DNA from: JAICWY01 sp964531205
Lineage (GTDB): Bacteria > Vulcanimicrobiota > Vulcanimicrobiia > Vulcanimicrobiales > Vulcanimicrobiaceae
Direction of reading: 5' to 3'
Length of the DNA stretch: 64,000 bases
Assembly (NCBI GenBank): GCA_964531205.1
Contig: CAZHGH010000003.1
Location: 19,295 to 83,294, forward strand
The notes beneath the pieces are model-generated. The model was not told the DNA's origin, did not search any database, and saw only the letters and a program-made list of their open reading frames with translations. A program made the position numbers and the translations under genes. Positions 7,343-16,718 of this stretch are shown one piece after another. How positions within the stretch are numbered: the stretch's first letter is position 1; each line of letters opens with the position of its first letter.

Positions 7343-8643
7343 GCAGTCTCGCCGACGAGTTCCTCGATTTCTGCGACGGTTTTCGCGATGGCGGCAGTAA
7401 GATTGTCGTTGCCGCTCTCCGTGACGAGGATGTCATCCTCTATCCGGACACCGATGCCCTTAAAGCGCTCGTCGCAATCGAGATCGCGCTGCACGTAGAT
7501 GCCGGGCTCAACAGTTGTCACCATGCCCGGTTCGAAAGCGCGATATCGCTCGCCGTCTGCGGTACGGTAGCGGCCGACGTCGTGCACGTCCAATCCCAGC
7601 CAGTGACCGGAACCGTGCATGTAGTAATCGCGATAGCGCTCTTTCTCGATGTTCTCGTCCACGCTGCCTTGTAACAGACCGATGTCGAGCAACCCTTCGG
7701 TAATTACGCGGACGCACGCATTGTGGAATTCGCGGCAGGACACGCCCGCTTTGACTTGCGCTATGCCCGCCTCTTGTGAAGCCAAAACGATGTCGTATAT
7801 CGCTCGCTGCTCTGCCGTGAATCGCCCGTTAACGGGCCACGTGCGTGTAACGTCGGACGTGTACAGATCGAACTCCGAGCCGCTGTCGACCAGCAGAAGA
7901 TCGCCGTCGCGCAACGCGTCGCGGTTCGTGTTGTAATGCAGAATGGTTGCGTTTTCGCCACCCGCAACGATCGACGGGTATGCAAACGTCGCGCCTGCGC
8001 GAAGATATTCGTATTCGATGAGCGCTTCGATCTCGTACTCGTGCAAGCCGGGCCTCGTGGCCTGCATGCCCGCCCGATGCCCTGCAGCGGTGATCGCGGC
8101 CGCACGGCGCATCTTTTCGATTTCGTAGGCTTCTTTGCGTAAGCGCAATTCGTGCAGTATAACGGCCGGCTCTACTATCTCTTCGGGCGCTCGTCCGTGG
8201 CGGTGCGCTCGAGCGCGCGCTGCCGATAGCGCGTGCTGTACGCGGCGGTCGAACGTCTCGCTATGTCCGAGCGCAAAAAATAGACGCTGCGCACCATATA
8301 GATACTCGGGTAAGCGCGAATCGAGTTCATCTAGAGCGAACGCTGCATCGACGCCGAGCTGTTCGGCCGCGTCTTGAACGCCGAGACGGCGGCCGGTCCA
8401 GATCTCTTGCGCGCGATCTTTGGGCCGCACGAAAAGAATCGTACGTTCGCGTCCGTGGTGGGGAGCAATGACAAGTACCGCATCGGGTTCGCGAAAACCG
8501 GTCAAGTAAAAGAAATCGGAATTTTGCCGGAATTCATACTCCGTGTCGTTGCTGCGCAGCCGTTCGTAGGCGGCCGGAATCACCGCAACGCCGCCGTCCA
8601 ACGCAGCCGCGAGCGCGTTGCGCCGCCGATTGTAAGGTTCCAT
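7333..8643 (-). CDS. pepP: Xaa-Pro aminopeptidase (aminopeptidase P, M24B)
   Basis: The 436-residue cytosolic metallopeptidase removes N-terminal residues preceding proline. The N-terminal creatinase-like domain carries 'FRQNSDFFYLTGFREPDAVLVI'. The C-terminal pita-bread domain has the metal ligands: aspartates in 'LVDSGSEFDLYTSDVTRTWP', His in 'HGSGHWLGLDVHD', Glu in 'TVEPGIYV' and Glu in 'GIGVRIEDDILVT'. Length matches PepP (about 440). First gene of the pepP-epimerase-GNAT run; the 2-bp gap to the upstream SDR stop suggests that gene may also be co-transcribed. Confidence 0.93.
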   Translation of the reverse strand: MEPYNRRRNALAAALDGGVAVIPAAYERLRSNDTEYEFRQNSDFFYLTGFREPDAVLVIAPHHGRERTILFVRPKDRAQEIWTGRRLGVQDAAEQLGVDAAFALDELDSRLPEYLYGAQRLFFALGHSETFDRRVQHALSAARARAHRHGRAPEEIVEPAVILHELRLRKEAYEIEKMRRAAAITAAGHRAGMQATRPGLHEYEIEALIEYEYLRAGATFAYPSIVAGGENATILHYNTNRDALRDGDLLLVDSGSEFDLYTSDVTRTWPVNGRFTAEQRAIYDIVLASQEAGIAQVKAGVSCREFHNACVRVITEGLLDIGLLQGSVDENIEKERYRDYYMHGSGHWLGLDVHDVGRYRTADGERYRAFEPGMVTTVEPGIYVQRDLDCDERFKGIGVRIEDDILVTESGNDNLTAAIAKTVAEIEELVGETACA

Positions 8644-8645
8644 AG

Positions 8646-9665
8646 TCAGGCTATTTGGTTATACTCGCGCTCCGCCTTCTTGCCGAGTATAGTGAGCGGA
8701 GACTCAGTAAGAGCGGTCGCGCTCTCCGCGCCGCGCACTTTGCGTTGTTCGATCCCGCCGGGACCCGGTAGGAGGCGCGCGCCGAGCGCCATGAGATCCG
8801 CGGTAAAACGGGGTGCGATCCCATGCAGCAGCGAGATGATTTGGGCCGGTAGCGATAGCACGATTTCGGCGTCACCACGTACGCCTGCGTCGATAATGGC
8901 GCGGGCGGCGCTTCGCGCACCGATCGAAAATCCCGGAAGTGTGTCGAACAACGTAAACCAGGTGTACTCTTTCCGGTGTTGCGCCTTAAACCACGCGTTA
9001 CGCGGACTGCCGGTGCGCATCAGCCCCGGACACACGGTCGTCACGCTGATGTGCTGTTGAGCCAGTTCGGCGCGCAGCCCTTCGGAGTACCCAACCGCTG
9101 CGAATTTGCTTGCGCAATACGCAAGGAGATGCGGAACGCTTACCTTTCCGCCGATCGACGTGATGTTAATGATGCGCCCGCCGCCTTGCCGTTTGAAAAT
9201 TGGTAACGCGCTCTCGACCGCGTAGTACGTGGCCCAAAAGTGCGTGTTCATCGCGTCCTCATAATCCTGACGCGTCAGCGAGTCCAGCGGCCCGACCGCG
9301 ATCGTTCCGGCGTCATTCACAAGCATGTCTAGCCTTCCAAAGGCCTCATACGCATGTTGAATCGCGGCAGCGACTTGGCCAGGCTCGCGCACGTCGCAAG
9401 TGAGCGGCAGCACTTCCATGCCACGCTCCCGTAGGCGCTCGGCAGCACGCTCCAACGTATCCGGATTTTGCGCGCAAATTGCGACGCGCGCGCCACGCTT
9501 TCCGCACTCCATCGCGAGCGCGAAACCGAGGCCCCGCGAAGCTCCCGTTATAAATACGCACTGACCGTTCAACGAATACTTGCACAGTGCGCGTGAAACG
9601 ATTCGCGCAACAATTGGTCCGGCCAACACGACGCTTGCTGCCTTCAGTACGTTCGAGATTCGCAT
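8646..9665 (-). CDS. Short-chain dehydrogenase/reductase, membrane-associated type
   Basis: The 339-residue SDR has a hydrophobic N-terminal stretch (about residues 5-28), then TGASRGLGFA (cofactor binding), 'NDAGT', the catalytic Ser in 'INITSIGG' and YCASK (catalytic Tyr/Lys). The C-terminal 80 residues include another hydrophobic segment. Such proteins reduce ketones or oxidise alcohols of lipids or polyketides. The ATG at 9665 is the natural start; the open frame extends far upstream without homology. Divergent from the gene at 9703 with about 37 bp between starts. Confidence 0.82.
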   Translation of the reverse strand: MRISNVLKAASVVLAGPIVARIVSRALCKYSLNGQCVFITGASRGLGFALAMECGKRGARVAICAQNPDTLERAAERLRERGMEVLPLTCDVREPGQVAAAIQHAYEAFGRLDMLVNDAGTIAVGPLDSLTRQDYEDAMNTHFWATYYAVESALPIFKRQGGGRIINITSIGGKVSVPHLLAYCASKFAAVGYSEGLRAELAQQHISVTTVCPGLMRTGSPRNAWFKAQHRKEYTWFTLFDTLPGFSIGARSAARAIIDAGVRGDAEIVLSLPAQIISLLHGIAPRFTADLMALGARLLPGPGGIEQRKVRGAESATALTESPLTILGKKAEREYNQIA

Positions 9666-9702
9666 GGCGTGGCAATACCCGTATCTTGGGAAAACAAGAC
9701 CC

Positions 9703-10077
9703 ATGGATAGGCGTAATAGCACTGCGGTCTCCCTATTTGCCGCAGGAGCGGCGGCTGGATTGGCGCTTACATACGTTGCACGCAATGCTCGTGCGCGAAT
9801 GCGGCGCCCGGTAAGGCAAGCAATGACGGTGTTGGCGCCGCGCGATCGCGTCGAACGGTTTATCGAATCGCGCGAACGGATCATCGAATCTCTCGGATCG
9901 AAACGCATGCTCGGGGCTATCGAGAAGATGGAGCTTTGCGACGCCCCGGATGGCCGTGGGACCGAGATGTACTTGACGATGCGCGGCGTCGGAAAATATG
10001 CGATCAAAGACGTTTTGCGCCGAGCGAAAGCCCTGCTGGAAGCCGGTGAAATTCCGACAGGAAGGAGATACGCGTGA
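9703..10077 (+). CDS. Small membrane-anchored protein, possibly a shortened SRPBCC-like domain
   Basis: The 124-residue product begins MDRRNSTAVSLFAAGAAAGLALTYVA, an N-terminal transmembrane anchor, then an Arg-rich stretch and a soluble part ending 'RRAKALLEAGEIPTG', a phrase like the C-terminus of some SRPBCC/cyclase-like proteins. If so, it is much shorter than that family's usual 150-200 residues. ATG 9703 is preferred to the upstream extension, which would overlap the divergent SDR. The stop overlaps the alcohol dehydrogenase GTG by 4 bp, implying translational coupling, so the protein may act with that enzyme. Confidence 0.55.
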   Translation: MDRRNSTAVSLFAAGAAAGLALTYVARNARARMRRPVRQAMTVLAPRDRVERFIESRERIIESLGSKRMLGAIEKMELCDAPDGRGTEMYLTMRGVGKYAIKDVLRRAKALLEAGEIPTGRRYA

Positions 10078-11312
10078 AAGCCCTGGTTTGGAACGCTCCG
10101 CACGACGTGAGCGTCGAACGCGTGAAAGATCCGGAAATCCTGAATCCGCGTGACGCTATTCTTCGCGTAACCGCAACAGCGATTTGCGGTTCGGACTTGC
10201 ATCTGTACAACGGCTTCATGCCGACGATGAAGCCCGGGGACGTGCTCGGTCACGAATTCATGGGCGTCGTCGAAGCAGTTGGTCCGGGTGTGCGTACGAT
10301 TCGGCCGGGCGATCGCGTCGTCGTGCCATTCAATATTGCTTGCGGAAACTGCGAGCCGTGCGTGCGCGACCAATGGGCTCTGTGCGATAACTCCAATCCA
10401 AACGCCGGCATGGCGGAGCGCCTCTACGGTTATTCATGCGCCGGACTCTTCGGATACTCGCATCTTTTTGGCGGATATTCGGGCGGACAAGCAGAGTTCG
10501 TGCGCGTGCCGTTTGCCGACGTGGGATGCTTTGCGGTTCCGGCCGATCTCGACGACGAACGCGCGCTGTATTTAAGCGACATTTTCCCGACCGGATATAT
10601 GGCGGCGGAAAATTGCGACATCAAGCAGGGCGACGTCATTGCCGTTTTCGGATGCGGGCCTGTAGGACAATTTGCGATTCGAAGCGCGATAATGCTCGGT
10701 GCAGGGCAAGTTATTGCGATCGACCGCATTCCAGAACGTTTAGAAATGGCGTCTGAGGCAGGTGCGCAACCACTGGATTTCGATCGTTACAATGTGCTCG
10801 AGGCGCTGTATGAGATGACGGGCGGACGTGGTCCGGACGCGTGCATCGATTGCGTGGGAATGGAGGCGCACGGCGGCGCCGTCCCCGACGTCATTTTGGA
10901 TAAAGCAAAGCAAAGCGTGCGTTTGGGCCTCGATCGCGCGCACGTGCTACGCCTTGCGATTCAAGCGGTCGGCAAGGGCGGCACGCTCTCGGTTCCCGGC
11001 GTGTACGGCGGCTTCATCGACATGATGCCGATGGGTGCGCTGTTTGAAAAGGGCGTCCAAGTGCGCACCGGGCAGACGCACACGCACCGCTACGTGCGGC
11101 CATTGATGGATCGGATGCGCCGGGGCGAGATCGATCCGTCATTCATTATTACGCACCGTGGAACGCTTGACGACGCGCCGAAGTTCTACGAATTCATGGC
11201 CAAGCATGAGGACGCGTTTGTGAAATCGTTTATCCGTCCGGCGGCGTTCACGCAAGGCGAAGTCACACGGTACGACATTTACAGCGAGGAGATCACGATA
11301 ACGCCGAGTTAA
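10074..11312 (+). CDS. Zinc-dependent alcohol dehydrogenase (formaldehyde-dehydrogenase-like MDR)
   Basis: The 412-residue medium-chain dehydrogenase carries catalytic zinc ligands in 'ICGSDLHLYNG' and 'GHEFMG', the four structural zinc cysteines in 'CGNCEPCVRDQWALCDN', and the NAD motif 'VFGCGPVGQFA'. Length and the long C-terminal extension fit the glutathione-independent formaldehyde dehydrogenase subgroup, which oxidises aldehydes or alcohols with NAD. A ribosome-binding sequence (AGGAGA) precedes GTG 10074. Translationally coupled to the small membrane protein upstream; the MFS gene begins 9 bp downstream. Confidence 0.88.
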   Translation: MKALVWNAPHDVSVERVKDPEILNPRDAILRVTATAICGSDLHLYNGFMPTMKPGDVLGHEFMGVVEAVGPGVRTIRPGDRVVVPFNIACGNCEPCVRDQWALCDNSNPNAGMAERLYGYSCAGLFGYSHLFGGYSGGQAEFVRVPFADVGCFAVPADLDDERALYLSDIFPTGYMAAENCDIKQGDVIAVFGCGPVGQFAIRSAIMLGAGQVIAIDRIPERLEMASEAGAQPLDFDRYNVLEALYEMTGGRGPDACIDCVGMEAHGGAVPDVILDKAKQSVRLGLDRAHVLRLAIQAVGKGGTLSVPGVYGGFIDMMPMGALFEKGVQVRTGQTHTHRYVRPLMDRMRRGEIDPSFIITHRGTLDDAPKFYEFMAKHEDAFVKSFIRPAAFTQGEVTRYDIYSEEITITPS

Positions 11313-11321
11313 AATGGAGGT

Positions 11322-12518
11322 GTGAGCCGCTTTAATCTCAGAGGCCTTATCGGCATAAGCTTCGCCCACGGCGCCAGCGACTTTTATTCGGGGATGGTGC
11401 CGCTGTTGATTTTTGCAATCGTCAGCGCGCACCATCTTTCGCCGCTGTATCAAGGCGCAATCGGCTTCCTCTGGTATCTCACAAGTTCGATCGTGCAACC
11501 GGTTTTTGGTGCCTACTCCGATCGCGCCGGAAGGTGGTGGTTTCTTCCCGCGTCCGTTGGACTCACGGCCGTTGCGGTTTCGTTCATCGGCATATCGCCC
11601 GGCCTCGCCGTTCTTTCATTGCTTATTGTCGCGGGTGGAATCGGATCCGCCGTTATGCATCCCGAGGCCGGCAAATACGCGGCACTTCTCAGCGGTGAGC
11701 GGAAATCCGGAGGGATTTCGATTTTTCAAATTGGCGGCGCGATTGGCTATGCTGCCGGCCCGGTAGCCATATCGGCGTTGCTGCAGCGTGAAGGGCTCCA
11801 CGGCGCACTATGGATGCTCGTCCCCGGCGCGATTGCAATCGCGATATTATTCGGAGCGATGCGTGGTATCGACTTGCACGCTCAGCGTGCACGCGAAGTG
11901 CATCATGCCGCTCTTGCGAAAATGCCGCAAAGCGTAGATCGCGCCGGTGTCACACTGTTGGTAGCCGGCACGGCGCTGAAGTATCTGACAGGCGCCGCAT
12001 TCATGACCTATCTCCCGAATCTCATCGTCGCGCGCGGCGGAAGCATTACGGACGCCGGCTCGATCGTTACCGCGTTTCTCGCGGCCGGCGTAATCGGTCT
12101 GTACGCAGGCGGCTGGCTCGGAGACCGGTTCGGCGCAGTTGCGATTGCGGTGCTGAGTTTGGCAGCGGCGGCTCCGGCGCTTTATGCATTCTTCGCGTTC
12201 GGCGGTGCAGCCGGCATCGTCGCTTTGCTGGTGGCTAACGCTCTTCTGAACGTGCAGAGCGCTCCAAGCGTCGTAATCGTTCAGCGCATGCTGCCGCGCA
12301 ATCTGGGTATGGCGCTCGGTCTCATGAACGGGGTTGCTTTCGGCGCCGGTTCCGCTTTGGTTACTGCCGTAGGTTTCGGCGTGGCGCGAATTGGGCCATC
12401 CGAGACATTGTTGCAAATTAGCGCGCTTCCGCTCTTTTGCGCGGCTACCTATTGGATTGCCGGACGGCGTTTAAACGGCGTTTACGCGAAGGCTTCCAGC
12501 AGCGCCGTTGCTTCGTGA
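11322..12518 (+). CDS. MFS transporter, fosmidomycin-resistance (Fsr) type
   Basis: The 398-residue protein has about 12 membrane segments and begins with 'RGLIGISFAHGASDFYSGMVPLLI', 'GFLWYLTSSIVQPVFGAYSDRAGRWW' and 'SAVMHPEAGKYAALLSGERKSGG', all typical of the fosmidomycin-resistance/MFS efflux group. The DxxxR loop 'YSDRAGRW' follows TM2. It should export small drugs or metabolites across the inner membrane. Start GTG 11322 follows GGAGGTGT. Its last 37 bp overlap the convergent DUF2600 gene. Confidence 0.85.
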   Translation: MSRFNLRGLIGISFAHGASDFYSGMVPLLIFAIVSAHHLSPLYQGAIGFLWYLTSSIVQPVFGAYSDRAGRWWFLPASVGLTAVAVSFIGISPGLAVLSLLIVAGGIGSAVMHPEAGKYAALLSGERKSGGISIFQIGGAIGYAAGPVAISALLQREGLHGALWMLVPGAIAIAILFGAMRGIDLHAQRAREVHHAALAKMPQSVDRAGVTLLVAGTALKYLTGAAFMTYLPNLIVARGGSITDAGSIVTAFLAAGVIGLYAGGWLGDRFGAVAIAVLSLAAAAPALYAFFAFGGAAGIVALLVANALLNVQSAPSVVIVQRMLPRNLGMALGLMNGVAFGAGSALVTAVGFGVARIGPSETLLQISALPLFCAATYWIAGRRLNGVYAKASSSAVAS

Positions 12519-13549
12519 TCGAGGCGCTGTTGCGCGATCTTCCGGTGCGTTAAATAGAATAGCGCCATGATGCGCATCGTAAACCGGTGCGCCCGCGGAA
12601 ATGTGAGCTGCGAAAAAGCAGATTGTGCGCGCGCTGCAAGCGTATGCACGCGATTGCGAAACGCTTCCGCATCCGGATAAAACGAGATCCAGTTCAGATC
12701 GCCGTGGTCGCCGTCTTCGTATTGATCGATAAATGAATCGAACAGGACGTGCAGCGCAGAAAGCGCCGGAAAGTACGCGGCATACGTATCGCCGATCCGT
12801 TCGAAATCGCTGCAGAATGCAGCATAGAGCGGTGCGTACGCGTGAAATTGCGATCCGGCTGCGGCGCCGAATTCCCACCAACTCAGATCTCCGAAGCGCC
12901 GGCCGTTCTCTTCGAACCATTTTACGCATGCTGCTTCACGCTCTCCGGGCGGGAGGTGGCTATAGGTTTGCGTGTCGGCGTAGAGTTGCGCCGCTTCGCG
13001 AAAGTATGGTACGAGCAGTTCGTGATCGCCTAAGCGCGCGAGCCCGTGGCGCACGCGCCGCACGAGCGCGCGCAAGTAATCGCCGTCATCCCCCGGCGGC
13101 CCGTACGCATAATAGTCGTGCAAAGGACGCGCGGGATCGAGTGCATCCGCCAACGCTTCGTGCAGTTGACGGAACGCCTTAGGTTCCGTTTCAGGGTGAC
13201 GATCGCACAAACAATCGAGAAAGTCGTAGATAGTCTCGAGCGGCGCGACGATATCGACGTAATGCTCGCGAGCGCCGCTTGGAAGAAATGTCGCCAAAAT
13301 ACACGCGCCTGCAACGTGATAGGCTTTGCCGCGCAAGCTCGAGAGCGCTTGCGCGCGAAGTTCGTCGTCCGGTATGCGAAGCGCAAGATCCTCGATGCGC
13401 GCAAGCGCGCTCCGCGCGAGCGGTACCACGTGCACCAGAAAGGTTCGGAGATCGAAAGCGTCGTCAAGCCCGCCGCTCAGTAAAAACGCAAGGCGCCTGG
13501 GGCCAAACAGAACGCTTTTGATGGCCCAGTTGATATCCTCGGAGAGCAC
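12482..13549 (-). CDS. DUF2600 family, YtpB-like (tetraprenyl-beta-curcumene synthase) terpene synthase homolog
   Basis: The 355-residue soluble, mostly helical protein matches the DUF2600/YtpB family. In Bacillus, YtpB cyclises tetraprenyl diphosphate (C35) to tetraprenyl-beta-curcumene and is the founding member of a large-terpene synthase class. The conserved acidic signature is seen as YDFLDCLCDR (D109, D112, D116), with further markers 'GAREHYVDIVAPLETIYDF', 'QTYSHL' and 'YEDGDHGDLNW'. A menaquinone-making host provides long prenyl diphosphates. It lies 3 bp downstream of glcE on the same strand, with no other terpene gene nearby. Family call is good; the actual product is unproven. Confidence 0.8.
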   Translation of the reverse strand: MLSEDINWAIKSVLFGPRRLAFLLSGGLDDAFDLRTFLVHVVPLARSALARIEDLALRIPDDELRAQALSSLRGKAYHVAGACILATFLPSGAREHYVDIVAPLETIYDFLDCLCDRHPETEPKAFRQLHEALADALDPARPLHDYYAYGPPGDDGDYLRALVRRVRHGLARLGDHELLVPYFREAAQLYADTQTYSHLPPGEREAACVKWFEENGRRFGDLSWWEFGAAAGSQFHAYAPLYAAFCSDFERIGDTYAAYFPALSALHVLFDSFIDQYEDGDHGDLNWISFYPDAEAFRNRVHTLAARAQSAFSQLTFPRAHRFTMRIMALFYLTHRKIAQQRLDHEATALLEAFA

Positions 13550-13552
13550 CCG

Positions 13553-14770
13553 TTAGATACCGCCGACGAACCGTCCCGGATTCAGCGTACCGTGCGGATC
13601 GAACTGCCGTTTCATGGTACGCATTTTCTCGATCGACTGCGGATCTTGGCCCCAAGCGCGCAGGGCCGCGCGAATCGGCGCGTCGCCGGCAATAATAACG
13701 CTCCGTGGCTCCAAGGCGCGGATCTCGTCATCGCACGACTCGATCTTTTCGGCGAATGCGCGGCTGTCGCGTTCGCTTACCCGGATAAATACATCGCCGT
13801 TCATGATGTCGAGCAGCACATCGGTAAACAGCTGAAAACGGTTCGCTGTGTCGCGCAACTCTACAGCGCGGGTTTCCGCGGTGGCGGGCATTCCAAGGGA
13901 ACGATACGTGACCGATCGCTCGCCGATACTCTCAATGCATGCGTCGAGCACGCGCTCAAAACTTTCGCCCGCACCTGCATCAACGATAATCGTTTCCGGC
14001 ACGCCGGCGCGCCCGAGGGCCGAACGCAAGTCGCGCGTTGCGCGATCGAGCAGCGCTTCGGAGCCTTCAAAAAGCAGAAGAAGCCGTCCATCGATGCCGT
14101 CGTGCCCATCGATACTTTTGCGGAAGCCTTCAATGCAAAATGCAGCGGCCGGTGCGATCGGCAAGGCGGCAATTTGCGCGACGGCGCGAGTTCGCGCGTT
14201 TTCAGGCAACGGCGCCAAGAATACGCGGCGGCGCGGCGGAAGCGGCAGCGTTTTGAAATTCAATTGCGTAATGACTCCCAGCGTGCCGAATGAGCCGATA
14301 TACAACTTACTCATATCGTATCCGCTGACGTTTTTAACCACCATGCCGCCTGCGTTGGCCAGCGTTCCATCCGCAAGAACGACTTGCGAGCCGATAACGA
14401 AATCGCGCGCGCGTCCGTACAGATGACGCCGCGATCCGAGCCAGCCTGCGGAAAGCGTGCCGCCTATCGTAGCTTTCCGGCGCAGCGGCGCGTCGACAGG
14501 AATGAACTGTCCATGCTGTGCGAGTACGTCGCCGAGCGCGGCAAGACGCATGCCGGCGCGCACGGAGCACGTGAGATCGTGATACTCATGCGTGATGATG
14601 CCGTCGAGGTGCAACGTTGAAAGAACTGCGCCTGCACGCTGCACGGGCGCGCCGAATCCGCGAAGCGTTTGACCGCCCTCAATCGCGATTGCTTGGCCTT
14701 CGCGGTCGCACTCTGCAACGATCCGCCGAAGTTCGTCGACGCTTTCGGGAAGGAACCGCTGCGCGATCAT
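13553..14770 (-). CDS. glcE: Glycolate oxidase FAD-binding subunit GlcE-like
   Basis: The 405-residue FAD_binding_4 protein shows 'EGGQTLRGFG', 'ATIGGTLSAGWLGSRRHLYGRARDFVIGSQVVLADG' and 'GGMVVKNVSGYDMSKLYIGSFGTLGVIT', the hallmarks of GlcE, and ends 'MKRQFDPHGTLNPGRF'. With GlcD it would oxidise glycolate to glyoxylate, passing electrons to the respiratory chain. ATG 14770 overlaps the glcD stop (ATGA), which decides the start over 14791. No glcF (Fe-S subunit) gene is present in the window; the next gene is a DUF2600 homolog instead. Confidence 0.88.
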   Translation of the reverse strand: MIAQRFLPESVDELRRIVAECDREGQAIAIEGGQTLRGFGAPVQRAGAVLSTLHLDGIITHEYHDLTCSVRAGMRLAALGDVLAQHGQFIPVDAPLRRKATIGGTLSAGWLGSRRHLYGRARDFVIGSQVVLADGTLANAGGMVVKNVSGYDMSKLYIGSFGTLGVITQLNFKTLPLPPRRRVFLAPLPENARTRAVAQIAALPIAPAAAFCIEGFRKSIDGHDGIDGRLLLLFEGSEALLDRATRDLRSALGRAGVPETIIVDAGAGESFERVLDACIESIGERSVTYRSLGMPATAETRAVELRDTANRFQLFTDVLLDIMNGDVFIRVSERDSRAFAEKIESCDDEIRALEPRSVIIAGDAPIRAALRAWGQDPQSIEKMRTMKRQFDPHGTLNPGRFVGGI

Positions 14771-16152
14771 CGCGCCTGCACTTCGCCGCAACCGACACCC
14801 GCCGGAAAGATTTTCTCCGGATTCAAGCGCCGCTTCGGATCGAAAACATCGCGCACGCGCGCCATCGTTGCGAGATCGTCCGTCGTGAAGATACGCGTCA
14901 GCGTACCACGCTTTTCGTAGCCAATCCCGTGTTCGCCGCTGATCGTGCCGCCGAGTTCTACCGCGGCCTGTAAGATGTCGTTACCGGCGTCAATGACGGA
15001 CGCCACCTGACGCGTATCGCTGCGATCGTACATCAACAACGGATGCAAATTACCGTCGCCGGCGTGGAAGACGTTCGCAACTTTTATATGACGCGTCTCG
15101 CATGCGGTCTCAACGGCGCTAAGCGCCTGCGGCAGCTTCGTGCGCGGAACGACGACGTCTTGAATGTAGTAGTTGGGCGAGACGCGGCCCGTTGCGCCAA
15201 GCGCGCCTTTGCGCCCCGCCCACAGTGCTTCGCGCTCCGCCTCCGAGCGCGCGGAGCGCCACGACGTCGCACCGGCCTCGCGCGCAATCGGCGCCATCAG
15301 CGCTTCGTAAGCGTTGAGATCGTCTTCAAACCCCGCGCTTTCGATGAGGAGCACCGCGCCTGCATCGGTTGGATACCCCGAGTGAAATGCGGCTTCCACC
15401 AACTCGAGCGCGAGATGATCCATCATCTCGAGCGCCGTCGGGACGATACCGGCCCCGATAATCGCGGAAACTGCTGCGGACGCGGTGTCCACATCAGGAA
15501 ATCCCGCAAGCCATACGCGTACGGCTTCGGGTTGGCGCATGAGCCGCACCCATGCCGATGCAATGATGCCCAGCGTTCCTTCACTGCCGACCAGCGCGCC
15601 GGTGAGATCGTAACCCGATTCTTCAACCCACGTATTGAGCACGTCGCCGTTTTCGTCGACGATCTCCAGACCCAATACATGGTTTACCGTTGTGCCGTAG
15701 GAGAGACAGTGCGGTCCGCCCGCATTCGTGCCGATGTTTCCGCCGATTGTCGACGCTTTTTGCGACGACGGATCGGGCGCATAGAATAAACCTGCATGCG
15801 CAACTCGTTTTGAAAGATCGAGATTGATGAGGCCCGGTTGCACGCGCGCCATCCGGTTTCGCGCGTCGAGCTCGAGCACGCGATTCATTCGCGCGAACGA
15901 GAAGACGATGCCGCCTTCGGCGGGAATCGCTCCGCCGCACAAACCGGTCCCCGCCCCGCGCGCGACGATCCGCTCGCCGCAATCTTTTGCAATCTTTACA
16001 GCAGCCGCGATGTCGCGCGTCGACGAGGGCAGCACCACCGCGGTTGGGGTGCGTCCTTGCGAATATGCGTCGAAAGAGTAGACTGCAAGGTCCTCGGCTT
16101 GGCTCTTCACTGCGTCGGCGCCGAGCGCGTCGATCAGGCGCTGAACAATCAC
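14767..16152 (-). CDS. glcD: Glycolate oxidase subunit GlcD-like FAD-linked oxidase
   Basis: The 461-residue protein has the FAD-binding PP-loop region 'VARGAGTGLCGGAIPAEGGIV', 'STIGGNIGTNAGGPHCLSYGTTVNHVLGLEIVD', the FAD-oxidase C-terminal domain with 'VANVFHAGDGNLHPLLMYD', and 'SGEHGIGYEK'. These are standard for GlcD and related D-2-hydroxyacid dehydrogenases. First gene of the minus-strand run glcD-glcE-DUF2600. A D-lactate or other 2-hydroxyacid substrate cannot be excluded. Divergent from the PilZ gene with about 53 bp between starts. Confidence 0.9.
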   Translation of the reverse strand: MIVQRLIDALGADAVKSQAEDLAVYSFDAYSQGRTPTAVVLPSSTRDIAAAVKIAKDCGERIVARGAGTGLCGGAIPAEGGIVFSFARMNRVLELDARNRMARVQPGLINLDLSKRVAHAGLFYAPDPSSQKASTIGGNIGTNAGGPHCLSYGTTVNHVLGLEIVDENGDVLNTWVEESGYDLTGALVGSEGTLGIIASAWVRLMRQPEAVRVWLAGFPDVDTASAAVSAIIGAGIVPTALEMMDHLALELVEAAFHSGYPTDAGAVLLIESAGFEDDLNAYEALMAPIAREAGATSWRSARSEAEREALWAGRKGALGATGRVSPNYYIQDVVVPRTKLPQALSAVETACETRHIKVANVFHAGDGNLHPLLMYDRSDTRQVASVIDAGNDILQAAVELGGTISGEHGIGYEKRGTLTRIFTTDDLATMARVRDVFDPKRRLNPEKIFPAGVGCGEVQAR

Positions 16153-16205
16153 CCGGACTTCTTTAGAAGGAACTGCACCTGTGGCCTTTTAACGGCCATT
16201 CCAAC

Positions 16206-16718
16206 GTGTTCTTTTTTAAAAAAAAGAAAGCGGAAAGCCGCCTTAAGCCTGCGGTACCGAGCGCTACGCAAAAACGCTCCGCTTTTCGCATGCCCGTTGA
16301 GTTCGACGTGTTCTACACGCTCGAAGGGCGGCGCGGGCGCAGAAGCGGCAAGGCGAACGATCTTAGCGCCGGCGGTTTGCGCCTGATCTGCGACGAGGAT
16401 TTCCAGAAGGGCTCCGTTCTTTTTCTGGACTTCAAGCTGCCCGACGACTTCTTAGCCAGCATGACGGTCGAAAAGGAAGTGTACGAGCAAAGTCCGTTCG
16501 GTCTACGGCCGGAGACTGTGCGCACCCAACCGCCTGGTTTTGCGCCGATGCGCGTGAAGGCCAAGGTGCTCGTGACGTTCTTCAGCATGGACCAAAAGAA
16601 GTTCGCGCACGGCACGTCGTTCGTCGACATCGACATGAAGACGCAAGAAGAGTTGCAGCGGTTCATTCATTTGTGGCAGCTGAACTATCTCCGCACGCGC
16701 CGCGGCGACTTAGGCTAG
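16206..16718 (+). CDS. PilZ domain protein (c-di-GMP binding)
   Basis: The 170-residue protein carries the two PilZ signatures for cyclic di-GMP: RxxxR as RSAFR (about residues 25-29) and DxSxxG as DLSAGG (about residues 53-58). The N-terminus is Lys-rich (FFFKKKKAESR). It likely acts as a c-di-GMP effector; a GGDEF protein is encoded 5 kb away (21.2 kb). GTG 16206 is the only sensible start. The stop overlaps the end of the convergent namZ gene by 4 bp. Confidence 0.88.
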   Translation: MFFFKKKKAESRLKPAVPSATQKRSAFRMPVEFDVFYTLEGRRGRRSGKANDLSAGGLRLICDEDFQKGSVLFLDFKLPDDFLASMTVEKEVYEQSPFGLRPETVRTQPPGFAPMRVKAKVLVTFFSMDQKKFAHGTSFVDIDMKTQEELQRFIHLWQLNYLRTRRGDLG

